From positions 96,025 to 160,024 of the forward strand of contig JAMDCQ010000014.1 of assembly GCA_023488905.1 (NCBI GenBank): DNA of 64,000 nucleotides, read 5' to 3'. This DNA is from Candidatus Bathyarchaeota archaeon (GTDB lineage Archaea > Thermoproteota > Bathyarchaeia > Bathyarchaeales > Bathycorpusculaceae). A program made the position numbers and the translations under genes. The notes beneath the pieces are model-generated. The model had not been told where the DNA came from. It saw only the letters and a program-made list of their open reading frames with translations, and ran no database searches. Below are positions 41,132 through 49,022 of this stretch, piece by piece. Each line of letters begins with the position of its first letter. Within the stretch, counting starts at the first letter, position 1.

Positions 41132-41929
41132 ATGACCATTCAGGGCAACAAAACTCTCGGCGGCGTCGGAGCCTGCCTAATGTTACTGGGTGTAATCGGC
41201 ACAATTCTGTCTGTTGTCCAATTCACTACGATGGAAAACTCTTTAAATTTTGGACTTCTCGGCGTTAGTAGCGTAATTTCACTTTTGGCATTTATCGGAT
41301 TTGTTATGTTCTTGGCTGCGATGTATGGTTTCTCAAAAGACTATGCCGAACGCAAAATTTTCAGTTACATCATCTATGGGCTAATAATAACTGTTGTTTT
41401 GGCGGTAGTGATTGGGATAATTTGGTTTGCTCTATTTATGGTCAGCATATTCAGCTTAATTTCAAACTTTAACCTGACACCCCCAACTTCAACGTCACAA
41501 ATACAATCAGTAATAGCACCCTACTATGCCCCATTGATGGCGGTGGTTTCGTTGGTCTGGATACTCTACAATTATAAAGCGTTTAATCTGTTAGCTGAAA
41601 AATCGGGGGTACAGCTGTTTAGGAGTGCCGCCAAAATTTTTGTTGCAGGCGCGGTTGTGAATGTGGCTGTTGGGGTATTGTTTGCGGTTTTCGGGCTTCT
41701 CGGTTTAATCGATTACTACGTGATGCTTTTGGTGTCAGTTCCCGGCGGTTTGGTTCAGTACGTTGCTTGGGGGTTTGCCGCGAAAGGCTTCTTCTCCATC
41801 CCAGTCTCTACACCATCCTATGCAGCCACCACCTCTCCAGTTCAAGGATCATATTGTCCGCATTGTGGTGCCCAAAACCAAGCTGACGCTACTTATTGCT
41901 CCAGATGTGGCCAAAAACTTGGGACTTAG
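41132..41929 (+). CDS. DUF996-like membrane protein with zinc ribbon
   Basis: 265 residues from ATG 41132 (MTIQGNKTLGGVGACLMLLG). About six hydrophobic helices with the GNKTLGGVGA start typical of archaeal DUF996 proteins, then a C-terminal zinc ribbon, SYCPHCGAQNQADATYCSRC. Function unknown; the ribbon probably lies in the cytoplasm. Common in Bathyarchaeia-type genomes. Confidence 0.82.
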   Translation: MTIQGNKTLGGVGACLMLLGVIGTILSVVQFTTMENSLNFGLLGVSSVISLLAFIGFVMFLAAMYGFSKDYAERKIFSYIIYGLIITVVLAVVIGIIWFALFMVSIFSLISNFNLTPPTSTSQIQSVIAPYYAPLMAVVSLVWILYNYKAFNLLAEKSGVQLFRSAAKIFVAGAVVNVAVGVLFAVFGLLGLIDYYVMLLVSVPGGLVQYVAWGFAAKGFFSIPVSTPSYAATTSPVQGSYCPHCGAQNQADATYCSRCGQKLGT

Positions 41930-41973
41930 GGAAAAGTTGAAACCTCCCCAAATATTTCTTTAATGTTGATTTA

Positions 41974-42539
41974 ATGATTGACACTACCTATATCCATTTA
42001 GAATTCAAATCTAAAGACGGCGTATGGTCAATTAATCTTCCCTTCCTCTGCAACCAATGCGGCGTCTGCTGCAAACTGGAAGATTTCTTAACAGCAGGCA
42101 AAGTCAAAATAAACCCCGAAGAAAACCCGCAATTACACGCCAAAATACAAGCTCTCTACGAGGAAGTGGGTAAGCGCTGGGAAAAAGACGAAACCGAATA
42201 CGACCAATACATCATGCACAACCCTGCCCGTTCTTAAAGAGCAAAAAATGCTCAATCTACCCCGTTCGACCTGAAGGCTGCCATCAGTTCCCAAACACAC
42301 CCTTCGGATTACAGTCTGAGGACTGTGAGCCACTAAACCGATTCAAGCAGCAAACGAGGGCGCTTTGCAGGGGCAGAAAAGCCAAGATAGCTTTTCACTT
42401 TACAACCGATGCCCTTAAGCAGCCAAAATTTTCTGAAAAACAATATCAGCACTGCATCGCAAAGCTGCAAAAAAGCGGCATCACAGACGGAGAATTGAAG
42501 TTATTTAAATTGCTCAATAAACCGTTAAAGGAAAAATAA
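41974..42539 (+). CDS. YkgJ-family Cys-rich protein, frameshifted
   Basis: The family binds zinc or iron through clustered cysteines. Frame 1 (41974-42237) gives FLCNQCGVCCKLEDF; it breaks at HNPARS. Inserting one C in AACCCTGCC at about 42224 continues with PCPFLKSKKCSIYPVRPEGC, HQFPNTPFG and so on to the TAA at 42537-42539, exactly the second half of a YkgJ protein (CPFL, CSIY, RP.GC). Repaired length 188 residues. The clean continuation shows a single-base loss in a C run, real or from assembly. A second, intact YkgJ gene is at 61994. Confidence 0.85.
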
Positions 42540-42542
42540 GGT

Positions 42543-42956
42543 TTAAGAGCTTTCTGTCGGGAATTTTTTTAGCATCTTTCGGAATTTGGCTGAGGTGGAG
42601 ATTAGTTCCTTGAAGGTTTTTAGTTTGACGAATGAGCAGTGTTTCTCGCACCAAGCAATAGCGTCTGGGCTGAATTCTTTGTTGGATATGAGTAATCCTA
42701 AGTCGGCGTGATGGGTTTCTCTGGCGAAGGCAACTTTGGAGCAGAATTTTTGAACTTGGGGGAGGTCAAGCGATTGGTTGTGGGTGCATGCGATTAGGAG
42801 TTTTTGTGGACCTTTGGGGTGTGTATGCATTTCTGCGCGGATATGGGTTGGTCGGGTGTGGAGAGCGGTGTGAGGTCGCGTATTGTATCCCATTACTTTA
42901 AAGTGGGCCTCGACTGTGTCGTGAAATATTCTTTCATTATGTAGGTCGCAAGTCAT
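42543..42956 (-). CDS. endonuclease-fold protein without clear catalytic residues
   Basis: 137 residues from ATG 42956, preceded by GAGGGTATCCC; the longer frame from 43031 is less likely. FHDTVEAHFKVMGYNTRPH, then RAEMHTHPKGPQKLLIACTH, then VQKFCSKVAFARETHHADLGLLISNKEFSPDAI follow the layout of PD-(D/E)XK (Mrr-like) proteins, but the D and E-x-K positions read H and A-C-T. It may be an inactive relative with a binding role. Converges with the YkgJ gene (stop to stop, 3 bp). Confidence 0.6.
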   Translation of the reverse strand: MTCDLHNERIFHDTVEAHFKVMGYNTRPHTALHTRPTHIRAEMHTHPKGPQKLLIACTHNQSLDLPQVQKFCSKVAFARETHHADLGLLISNKEFSPDAIAWCEKHCSFVKLKTFKELISTSAKFRKMLKKFPTESS

Positions 42957-43100
42957 GGGATACCCTCTTCTATGGAAGAAAAAAATTTTCCCTTTATTAG
43001 GATTATGGATGACTGTCCAAATTTTCATCAACAGATGGAGCTGAAACCGTTAAGTACCTGCCTGAATATTGAGTATTGCGATGCTGTAAAGGATAATCGC

Positions 43101-43204
43101 TTTTTCTCTTTTAATAGGGGATAGGCGGTCTTCTGAGAGCAACAAACGTCCGCTAAACCTTACGGATACGGTTTCGTATGCGCCTTTAAATAAGGGGGGT
43201 CTAG
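43101..43204 (+). repeat. GAGAGCAACA hairpin repeat, copy 3
   Basis: About 104 bp: a CTTTTAATAGGGGATAGG start, stem GCGG/CCGC around the loop TCTTCTGAGAGCAACAAAC, a 20-bp quasi-palindrome CGGATACGGTTTCGTATGCG (43163-43182) and a CTTTAAATAAGGGG end. Nearly identical to copy 4 (46020-46120), which is in the opposite orientation. Confidence 0.75.
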
Positions 43205-43249
43205 AAAAAAATTGCAACGTCACAACAACCCCTCTAAATCAATTACGCA

Positions 43250-44578
43250 TCAAATAGCCACATACCCCAACTCGCCATCACGCTCTTCCTTTACAAACCT
43301 GCCTCTGAGGTAAGTCTGCGCGGCAGCGGTAACTTCAACTTTACACACTTTACCCCGCAGTTCTTCGCTGCTTTTAACCACAACTGGTTTGTACGCGAAA
43401 TTGCGCCCAATCCATGACCCCTCAACCTTGCCTTTTTCGTCAAAAAACACCTGCCCAACCCATCCAACCCACCGCTGATTGCGCTTTGCTGAAATCTGCT
43501 TTGCCAACTCTGCTGCTATGGTGCTTCGGCGTTTGGTCTCTTCTTTATCCACCAACCCCTCGCGAATGCCCCACGCCGCTGTTTTGGGTCTGGCAAAAAA
43601 CTTGGAAACGTTAGTTATGTCTGGTTCGACTTCTCTGAGCAGTTGCAGAGTGTTCTCAAATGCCTGCTCGGTTTCGCCTGGATAGCCCACGATGATGTCG
43701 GTGGCAACTGTTAGGTCGGGGAAGGTTTCTCTGAAGGCTTCCACGGTGGCTTTGAATTGCTCAACCGTGTAGAACCTGCGCATGTTTTTTAGTACAGTGT
43801 TGTCGCCGCTTTGTATGGGTAAATGCAGAAACTTGAAGACCCTCTCGGACTCAAAAGCACAGATCAAGCGCTCCTCGATGTCGGTGACCAAGTTAGGCGT
43901 CATCATGCCCACACGGACCCGAAAATCGCCTTTCAAACCGCCAACCGCCACCAACAACGCGGCAAGGTCGGCTTTTACATCTCTGCCATAGCTTGCGGTA
44001 TCCTGTGAGGTTAACCAAAACTCCCTCGCGCCCGAATCGAAATCTGCTTCCACGCGTTCGGTTATGTCTTTGATGCTGTAGCTTCGCAGGTGTCCGCGGG
44101 CTTGAACGACGCAGCAGTAGGCGCAGCTGCCTAAACAGCCAAAATTAATCGGAACAATACTCACAACTGGATTTGTTCTTTGATGGGGCAAACTGAGTAG
44201 CGGGTTTTCTTTTTTGGATGCTAGGTCGGTGACTTTTTCGCCAGCCAAAACACGCCCCACAACGTCTACGATTTCTCCACCGAGTGCTGGACCCACAGCG
44301 CCGTCAAAATACACTTCGCGGCTGAGGCGTTCGAAGCTGATTTTGGGGAGACAGCCGGCGACGACGATTTTTTTGTTTTTCGGGGCGCCTTTTATGTCGT
44401 CGATTATGCGGTTTTCGGTGGGGCCTTTGACTGCGCAGCTGTTGTAGATTATGAGATCGGCTTCGGTTTCGCTTGTGGTGAGGGTGTAGCCTGCTTGTTT
44501 TAGGCATCCGGATAGGGTTTCGCCGTCTGCGATGTTTGAGGAGCAGCCGTAGTTTTTTATGTGTACTTTTTGGGGCAT
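43250..44578 (-). CDS. threonylcarbamoyladenosine tRNA methylthiotransferase (MiaB-like, archaeal e-MtaB type)
   Basis: 442 residues, full length. N-terminal UPF0004 domain with three cluster-binding cysteines (KNYGCSSN, YNSCAVKGPT, VAGCLPK), radical SAM domain with CLGSCAYCC (CxxxCxxC) and a C-terminal TRAM domain (GQVFFDEKGKVEGSWIGRNF). This set defines methylthiotransferases; archaeal members convert t6A37 to ms2t6A37 in tRNAs. Monocistronic and divergent from the RHH gene region. Confidence 0.92.
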   Translation of the reverse strand: MPQKVHIKNYGCSSNIADGETLSGCLKQAGYTLTTSETEADLIIYNSCAVKGPTENRIIDDIKGAPKNKKIVVAGCLPKISFERLSREVYFDGAVGPALGGEIVDVVGRVLAGEKVTDLASKKENPLLSLPHQRTNPVVSIVPINFGCLGSCAYCCVVQARGHLRSYSIKDITERVEADFDSGAREFWLTSQDTASYGRDVKADLAALLVAVGGLKGDFRVRVGMMTPNLVTDIEERLICAFESERVFKFLHLPIQSGDNTVLKNMRRFYTVEQFKATVEAFRETFPDLTVATDIIVGYPGETEQAFENTLQLLREVEPDITNVSKFFARPKTAAWGIREGLVDKEETKRRSTIAAELAKQISAKRNQRWVGWVGQVFFDEKGKVEGSWIGRNFAYKPVVVKSSEELRGKVCKVEVTAAAQTYLRGRFVKEERDGELGYVAI

Positions 44579-44694
44579 TATGTACCTGTTCGTTAGTTGC
44601 CGTGTCTTGGCATAAAAACGTGTTCCCTGCTAATCCGAAATTGACAGATACCTGATACATGCAACGTTTTCTATTTATAAACTATAGAACCAAC

Positions 44695-44723
44695 ATGTTA
44701 TGTGCATATGCATAGCATAATAT
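44695..44723. promoter_or_regulatory. inverted repeat upstream of the RHH gene
   Basis: ATGTTATG (44695-44702) and CATAATAT (44716-44723) form an inverted pair (7 of 8) around the spacer TGCATATGCATAG, which contains the palindrome TGCATATGCA. It lies upstream of a TATA box (GTTATAAAA, ~44756-44764). The layout fits autoregulation by the RHH protein encoded next; inferred. Confidence 0.45.
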
Positions 44724-44786
44724 GTAGAAGTATAAGTGTCCAGTAGTGCTGTATAGTTATAAAACCCGCAGGGAGAGTTAACTCGC

Positions 44787-44942
44787 TTGAAACTAATCAC
44801 TCTGTATCTACCTGAAACGTATATAAAAGCTTTGGACCAGTTGGTGGACGAACGGTTCTACCCCAACCGAGCCGAAGCCATACGCGTCGCAATAAGAGAT
44901 TTAATCAGTGCTGAAGTTTGGAGGAGAAAAGGCGTTGACTAA
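44787..44942 (+). CDS. ribbon-helix-helix protein (51 residues)
   Basis: Frame from TTG 44787, preceded by GGGAGAG: KLITLYLPETYIKALDQLVD, then ERFYPNRAEAIRVAIRDLIS. This is a CopG/NikR-type RHH DNA-binding domain with the strand ITLYLP and the P-N-R-A-E-A-I-R helix start. The following gene starts inside its last codons. Probably a repressor acting on its own promoter. Confidence 0.85.
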   Translation: MKLITLYLPETYIKALDQLVDERFYPNRAEAIRVAIRDLISAEVWRRKGVD

Positions 44943-45222
44943 ACCATTACATGACGAATTAAAATGTTCCCTCTCGCCGGAAGACGTGAAGGTTGAAGTT
45001 GCACCCTCAATCATCGAAACACCCTTGTTGATTGCGGCGCCCAGCATCAGCCGCAAACGCAAAACCGGCAAAGTAAAAGTAAGGATGGTAAAAACAAAAG
45101 TGACCGCCAAAAAGAGCCGTTTAGAAAAAGTCACCAGCCACCTCTACGACCTAGATGACTGCCGCGGCCCAGAAAAAACCCTCAACATCGACTTGGGCCT
45201 CTACCAAATGGAAGACTTCTAA
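44935..45222 (+). CDS. hypothetical basic protein coupled to the RHH gene
   Basis: 95 residues from TTG 44935, eight bases after GGAGGAG; an ATG at 44908 in frame lies inside the RHH gene and lacks such a site. The centre is strongly basic (SRKRKTGKVKVRMVKTKVTAKKSRLEKV); the ends are acidic or neutral. It overlaps the RHH gene by 8 bases. No family recognised; positions and charge suggest nucleic-acid contact or partnership with the RHH protein, which is inference. Confidence 0.65.
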   Translation: MTKPLHDELKCSLSPEDVKVEVAPSIIETPLLIAAPSISRKRKTGKVKVRMVKTKVTAKKSRLEKVTSHLYDLDDCRGPEKTLNIDLGLYQMEDF

Positions 45223-45294
45223 GCTCTTCCTACCCAACCTTTTAGTTGTTAAATTTTTGGTAAAGCTAAATATCCCCTTTAGCTGTTTTGTGTT

Positions 45295-46005
45295 ATGAAC
45301 TCAATCCTAAGCGGTTTGCGCGCAGACCTCAAAGTCAGCATTGACGAAAAAACCAAACAGTCTGCCCAGCACTTCTTTAAAGAACAGATCAAAGTCTACG
45401 GCATAAAAACGGCCACTGTGGGCAAAATCGCAAAGAAGTATTGGCCTGAGGTTGAGCTTTTGGGGAAGCAGGAACTTTTCGGTTTATGTGAGGAGCTTTT
45501 GCGTTCGGGCTACATGGAGGAAGCCTTCGTCGTTTCTAATTGGCTGCCAGAGTATATTGAAAACCTCGAAGCCGCCGACATAACCACATTCAAACGCTGG
45601 ATCGAATCCTACATTGACAACTGGGCTAAATGTGATAGCTTCTGCAACCACACCGTCGGCGACTTAATTCAGAAATACCCAGAAATTGTCGGCGAAGTTA
45701 AAAGCTGGGCAAAAAGCCAAAACCGCTGGCTCAAACGCGCATCCGCAGTATCATTTATTGTTCCAGCAAAGCGGGGCAATTTCCTCAAGGATGCTTTTGA
45801 AATCTGCGACGTGCTACTCTTGGACGGCGACGATATGGTGCAGAAGGGATATGGCTGGTTACTTAAAGAGGAGAGTCGTATGCACCAAAAAGAAGTCTTC
45901 GACTATGTGGTTAAACATCGAAAAGACATGCCGCGAACGGCGCTGCGTTATGCGATTGAGTTGATGCCTAAAGAACTCAAAGCTGAAGCCATGAAGAAAG
46001 AATAG
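45295..46005 (+). CDS. DNA alkylation repair (AlkD-like HEAT) protein
   Basis: 236 residues, all helical, matching the AlkD/DUF1061 group: FFKEQIKVYGIKTATVGKIA, YMEEAFVVSNWLPEY, DNWAKCDSFCNHTVGDLI, RWLKRASAVSFIVPAKRG and MVQKGYGWLLKEESR. The conserved W-x-K-C-D and R-x-x-A-V positions line the DNA-binding groove of AlkD, a glycosylase for bulky alkylated bases. Whether the archaeal protein excises bases is not shown. Stands alone. Confidence 0.85.
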   Translation: MNSILSGLRADLKVSIDEKTKQSAQHFFKEQIKVYGIKTATVGKIAKKYWPEVELLGKQELFGLCEELLRSGYMEEAFVVSNWLPEYIENLEAADITTFKRWIESYIDNWAKCDSFCNHTVGDLIQKYPEIVGEVKSWAKSQNRWLKRASAVSFIVPAKRGNFLKDAFEICDVLLLDGDDMVQKGYGWLLKEESRMHQKEVFDYVVKHRKDMPRTALRYAIELMPKELKAEAMKKE

Positions 46006-46019
46006 CTGCGATTTCTCTA

Positions 46020-46120
46020 CTAGGCCCCTTATTTAAAGACGGATACGATTTCGTATGCGGAAAAGTTAGAGGGCGTTTGTTGCTCTCACAGACCTCCCTA
46101 TCCCCTATTTAAAGAGAAAA
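46020..46120 (-). repeat. GAGAGCAACA hairpin repeat, copy 4
   Basis: Reverse-oriented near-copy of 43101-43204: TTTAAATAGGGGATAGGG, stem GAGG/CCTC around TGTGAGAGCAACAAACG, and the CTTTAAATAAGGGG end. The 20-bp core at 46040-46059 (CGGATACGATTTCGTATGCG on the + strand) is inverted relative to the flanks when compared with copy 3. A diverged half copy (TTTATATAAGGGAGGGGAGG on the minus strand) follows at about 46160-46190. Confidence 0.75.
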
Positions 46121-46246
46121 AGTTGGCATGTTGAAACCACGCGACCTCTCTTGGGTGACCTCCCCTCCCTTATATAAAGAACAAAATCGAGCCTGTGCTA
46201 TAGCAAGGCTTAAAGCGTGAAAGCCTATTTTTATTCCAACCCAGTT

Positions 46247-46324
<78 letters not shown>

Positions 46325-46404
46325 ATGGCTCTTTTTTGAAAATGTTGTTTTTGGCTGTTCAATTTTAGTTAATTAACTTGTGGTTGACTTTAGTTAACTT
46401 AAGG

Positions 46405-46432
46405 TTTATAGGATTGGTTGGATAATCCAACC
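46405..46432 (+). promoter_or_regulatory. promoter with 17-bp operator GGTTGGATAATCCAACC
   Basis: TATA element TTTATA (46405-46410) followed by the perfect dyad GGTTGGAT-A-ATCCAACC (46416-46432) over the expected start of transcription. Same design as at 23738-23754. It controls the small leader ORF and the substrate-binding protein. Confidence 0.6.
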
Positions 46433-46448
46433 ATGAAAGGGGATGTGC

Positions 46449-46568
46449 TTGACAAGCTTGAAAAACCTCAAAATATCGTTAACACCAACTAAGACGGAAC
46501 AGTCTTCACTCAATATTTTCAAATTTGAATCTTGGAAGAAACTTGCACTGGATGGTGCCCTACATTGA
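46449..46568 (+). CDS. 39-residue ORF coupled to the binding-protein gene
   Basis: From TTG 46449, six bases after GGGGATG: MTSLKNLKISLTPTKTEQSS, then LNIFKFESWKKLALDGALH. Its TGA overlaps the TTG start of the next gene (TTGA, 46565-46568), so it would couple translation. Either a small leader protein, or an N-terminal extension of the binding protein split by a one-base frameshift. Confidence 0.5.
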   Translation: MTSLKNLKISLTPTKTEQSSLNIFKFESWKKLALDGALH

Positions 46569-47779
46569 AGACAACTGTTTTAGCAATCATTCTCGCCGCA
46601 TTGATCCTTGCCTCCTCTCTTTATGGAGTCTACAGCTTGATTTACATGGCATCCCCCTCTCAATCGCCAAATTCCACTTCAACACCCACAGCTACACAAA
46701 CCCTGCCAACGGCAACTCCAACACAGTCGGCAACATCAAGTCCAACAGTCGCATCTACAACAGCGCCTACCACGATACCTGAATCCACTACGGCGTCTAG
46801 GTCAACGTCTTCGTTTTATCCGATTGAAACAATTATCACTGAACAATTACCGTCGTATGTCATCATAAAAGACGTATACGGCAATGATGTCAATGTCACT
46901 CTTCCAGTGAATCGTATTGTGTCTATTACAAGTGGCGTAACCGAAATAATCTATGCTATCGGTGCTGGCGATAAAGTAGTAGGGCGAGATTCATATTCGG
47001 TTTTTTCCGATGCAGTCTTACAAGTGCCCATTGTAGCGCAATCATCAGCAAGTCCCAATACGGAACTAATAGTAGAATTAAAACCCGATTTGATAATTGC
47101 TGACACTATGCTAAGCAACAGTACCAAAGCCGCTCTTGAACAATACCTCGGTGTGCCCGTACTTATCCAAAGTGCAACCCAATCCGACCTTGTTGTGCCT
47201 TTGGTAAAAGCCCTTGGTGCGGTACTGGAAAAAGAGCAGACTGCACAAGAGCTAGTTAATTTTATGAATGGTATAACTAATCTCGTTGCAGATCGCCTGA
47301 AAAATCTGTCAGATAGCCAGAAACCCTTAGTTTACTATGAATGGAATAAGGCTTGGTATAGTTGTAGCAGTTTAGGTTTGCCTCATCAAATGATGCTTGA
47401 TGCTGGCGGAATAAATCTCGCTGCCAATGGGACTGTAACTTATCCCACTTTGAGTCCTGAATACGTTTTTGAACGCAATCCCGATATAATCGTTCGTATA
47501 TTAAGTGACAAAGCCCATAACATCACTGACTTCCAAGTTTTACGGCAAGAGTTGATGACTAGAACTGGCTTGGTGGGAACGAAAGCGGTCCAAAACGAAG
47601 GCGTATACATTCTGAGTAGCGCTTTACGAACGGGTATAAGAAATCCGCTTGGTTTACTGACCATGGCTGAATGGTTCCATCCGGATCTCTTTATTGATGT
47701 AGACCCGGTGGCGTTGCATACTGAGATGATTCAAACTTTCTTTAAAGAATCTCTTACAGGAACGTACTCATACCCATAA
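46565..47779 (+). CDS. ABC-transporter substrate-binding protein (BtuF/FhuD-type)
   Basis: About 404 residues from TTG 46565: an N-terminal signal or anchor helix (KTTVLAIILAALILASSLYG), a Ser/Thr/Pro-rich stalk (about 30-90), then a periplasmic-binding PF01497-type domain: VNRIVSITSGVTEIIYAIGAGDKVVGRD, ELIVELKPDLIIAD, YEWNKAWYSCSSLGLPHQMM. The family captures cobalamin, heme or iron-siderophores. No permease or ATPase gene is adjacent. Its promoter carries the GGTTGGATAATCCAACC operator, probably metal- or cofactor-responsive. TTG 46532 is a longer alternative start. Confidence 0.86.
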   Translation: MKTTVLAIILAALILASSLYGVYSLIYMASPSQSPNSTSTPTATQTLPTATPTQSATSSPTVASTTAPTTIPESTTASRSTSSFYPIETIITEQLPSYVIIKDVYGNDVNVTLPVNRIVSITSGVTEIIYAIGAGDKVVGRDSYSVFSDAVLQVPIVAQSSASPNTELIVELKPDLIIADTMLSNSTKAALEQYLGVPVLIQSATQSDLVVPLVKALGAVLEKEQTAQELVNFMNGITNLVADRLKNLSDSQKPLVYYEWNKAWYSCSSLGLPHQMMLDAGGINLAANGTVTYPTLSPEYVFERNPDIIVRILSDKAHNITDFQVLRQELMTRTGLVGTKAVQNEGVYILSSALRTGIRNPLGLLTMAEWFHPDLFIDVDPVALHTEMIQTFFKESLTGTYSYP

Positions 47780-48231
47780 GGTCTGACGTATAATGCGACC
47801 TCGAATACAACTTAGCTTCCGCTTTTCTTTTCTATTGAATTTCTACTGTTATTTTTATCAAAGAACGCTAAGATTGGGCTGATGTTTTCTATCTCTTTAG
47901 CGCTTAGTCAGCCAAAAAAGTTCTGACATCGTAAACTCAAACTTGTCGGCATACTTCCAAAAGTCAAAAAACCATGGAATTCCTTCTCGTCCGCCATACA
48001 AAACTCCGCGGGACGAAATAAAACTAAATGAACCATATGGCGGCTTTCATGCTAAAGCGCCGTATTTGTAGCTCCCGTTACCCTAACCAAACCCCGTCGA
48101 GTTCTTACGGCATTACGAGCAAAAAGGGTATCTAAGCGGTTTATCGGATAACACATTTTAAAACGTCAACAAGCCTAACAGTAATAGCACCTTCATTAAA
48201 TATTCAAAAGAAAAGGGGTGGGGTTTTTTTC
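47780..48231. other. intergenic stretch with a possible gene relic
   Basis: 452 bases without a confident gene. On the minus strand at 47897-48051 a frame ends ...YGGREGIPWFFDFWKYADKF EFTMSELFWLTKR and reads like real protein. It would link to an ATG at about 48051 only if one base of AAAG is removed. No other feature seen. Confidence 0.35.
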
Positions 48232-48771
48232 TTAACTCACTATGTATGCGAAGTATGTAGCCCAGTTGTTTCCTCTAAAATAGGCATCGGGACCGCCGCA
48301 ATCTGCCCAAGAAGTCTCTTGCCCGCATGGACTATTCACTACGGCATGAGCCACGATGTACACTGTGTCGCCAGCTTCAAGACCAAGTGAACTTAGAGGA
48401 ATGATGTAGAAGTCAGTATTGGCGTTTAGTCCTTCGTGTTTGTATGGGAATTTGCCTACTTGTGGGTTGCCAGACTTTGTTTGTGGAAAGTCAGCAGGAT
48501 TTAATGCTACTGCAAGGTGTGTTTCGCTAATTTTCCACGGGTTATAAGTGTTGTATTGTACGTAGAGGTTGGTTCCGTCATTCCATGTGTCTGTATATCC
48601 AATAATGGATACGTGGCTGTAGTACCATGCTGCTGTTTTTGGCCCTAATTCTCCATAGTAGTGAGGGCTTCCAGCGCAAAGCACGTTTCCTTGAGCGCTT
48701 GCGATTCCTAAAGAACCAAGAAGTATTGCTAGAGTTGCAACTGTTGTTATTGCTATCGATAATTTTTTCAT
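48232..48771 (-). CDS. small secreted protein
   Basis: 179 residues from ATG 48771, preceded by GGAGAATGGAC; the frame from 48789 is less likely. A clear signal peptide (MKKLSIAITTVATLAILLGS ending ASAQ) is followed by a beta-rich domain with four cysteines (VLCAG; PCGQETSWADCGG), aromatic clusters (YYGELGPKTAAWYYSH) and a conserved-looking WNDGTNLYVQYNTYNPW. No membrane anchor at the C-terminus, so it is exported. Function unknown. Confidence 0.72.
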   Translation of the reverse strand: MKKLSIAITTVATLAILLGSLGIASAQGNVLCAGSPHYYGELGPKTAAWYYSHVSIIGYTDTWNDGTNLYVQYNTYNPWKISETHLAVALNPADFPQTKSGNPQVGKFPYKHEGLNANTDFYIIPLSSLGLEAGDTVYIVAHAVVNSPCGQETSWADCGGPDAYFRGNNWATYFAYIVS

Positions 48772-49022
48772 TGTCCATTCTCCAAGCAAGCATGAAAGCA
48801 GTTAATTATATTTAAATCAAAATAGAAGAATCATCTATCTTGAAAAGTAGTCGCTCACAAAAGAGAACCATATGTCGGTTTTTTTGCAGCGGGCAAAACC
48901 TTCACTATTTGTTTACCGCAGGCGACGCAGGTGTACCGATGTATATCAAATGGTAATCTTTTTGCCTTATCAGTTCATTTTGATTGCGTATCGTGACTTA
49001 AGCGAGGTAGGTTCGTTTTTCT

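Noticed and set aside
43101-43204. GAGAGCAAC repeat as a derivative of SRP RNA helix 8
   Set aside because: Only about nine bases match and the surrounding structure differs.
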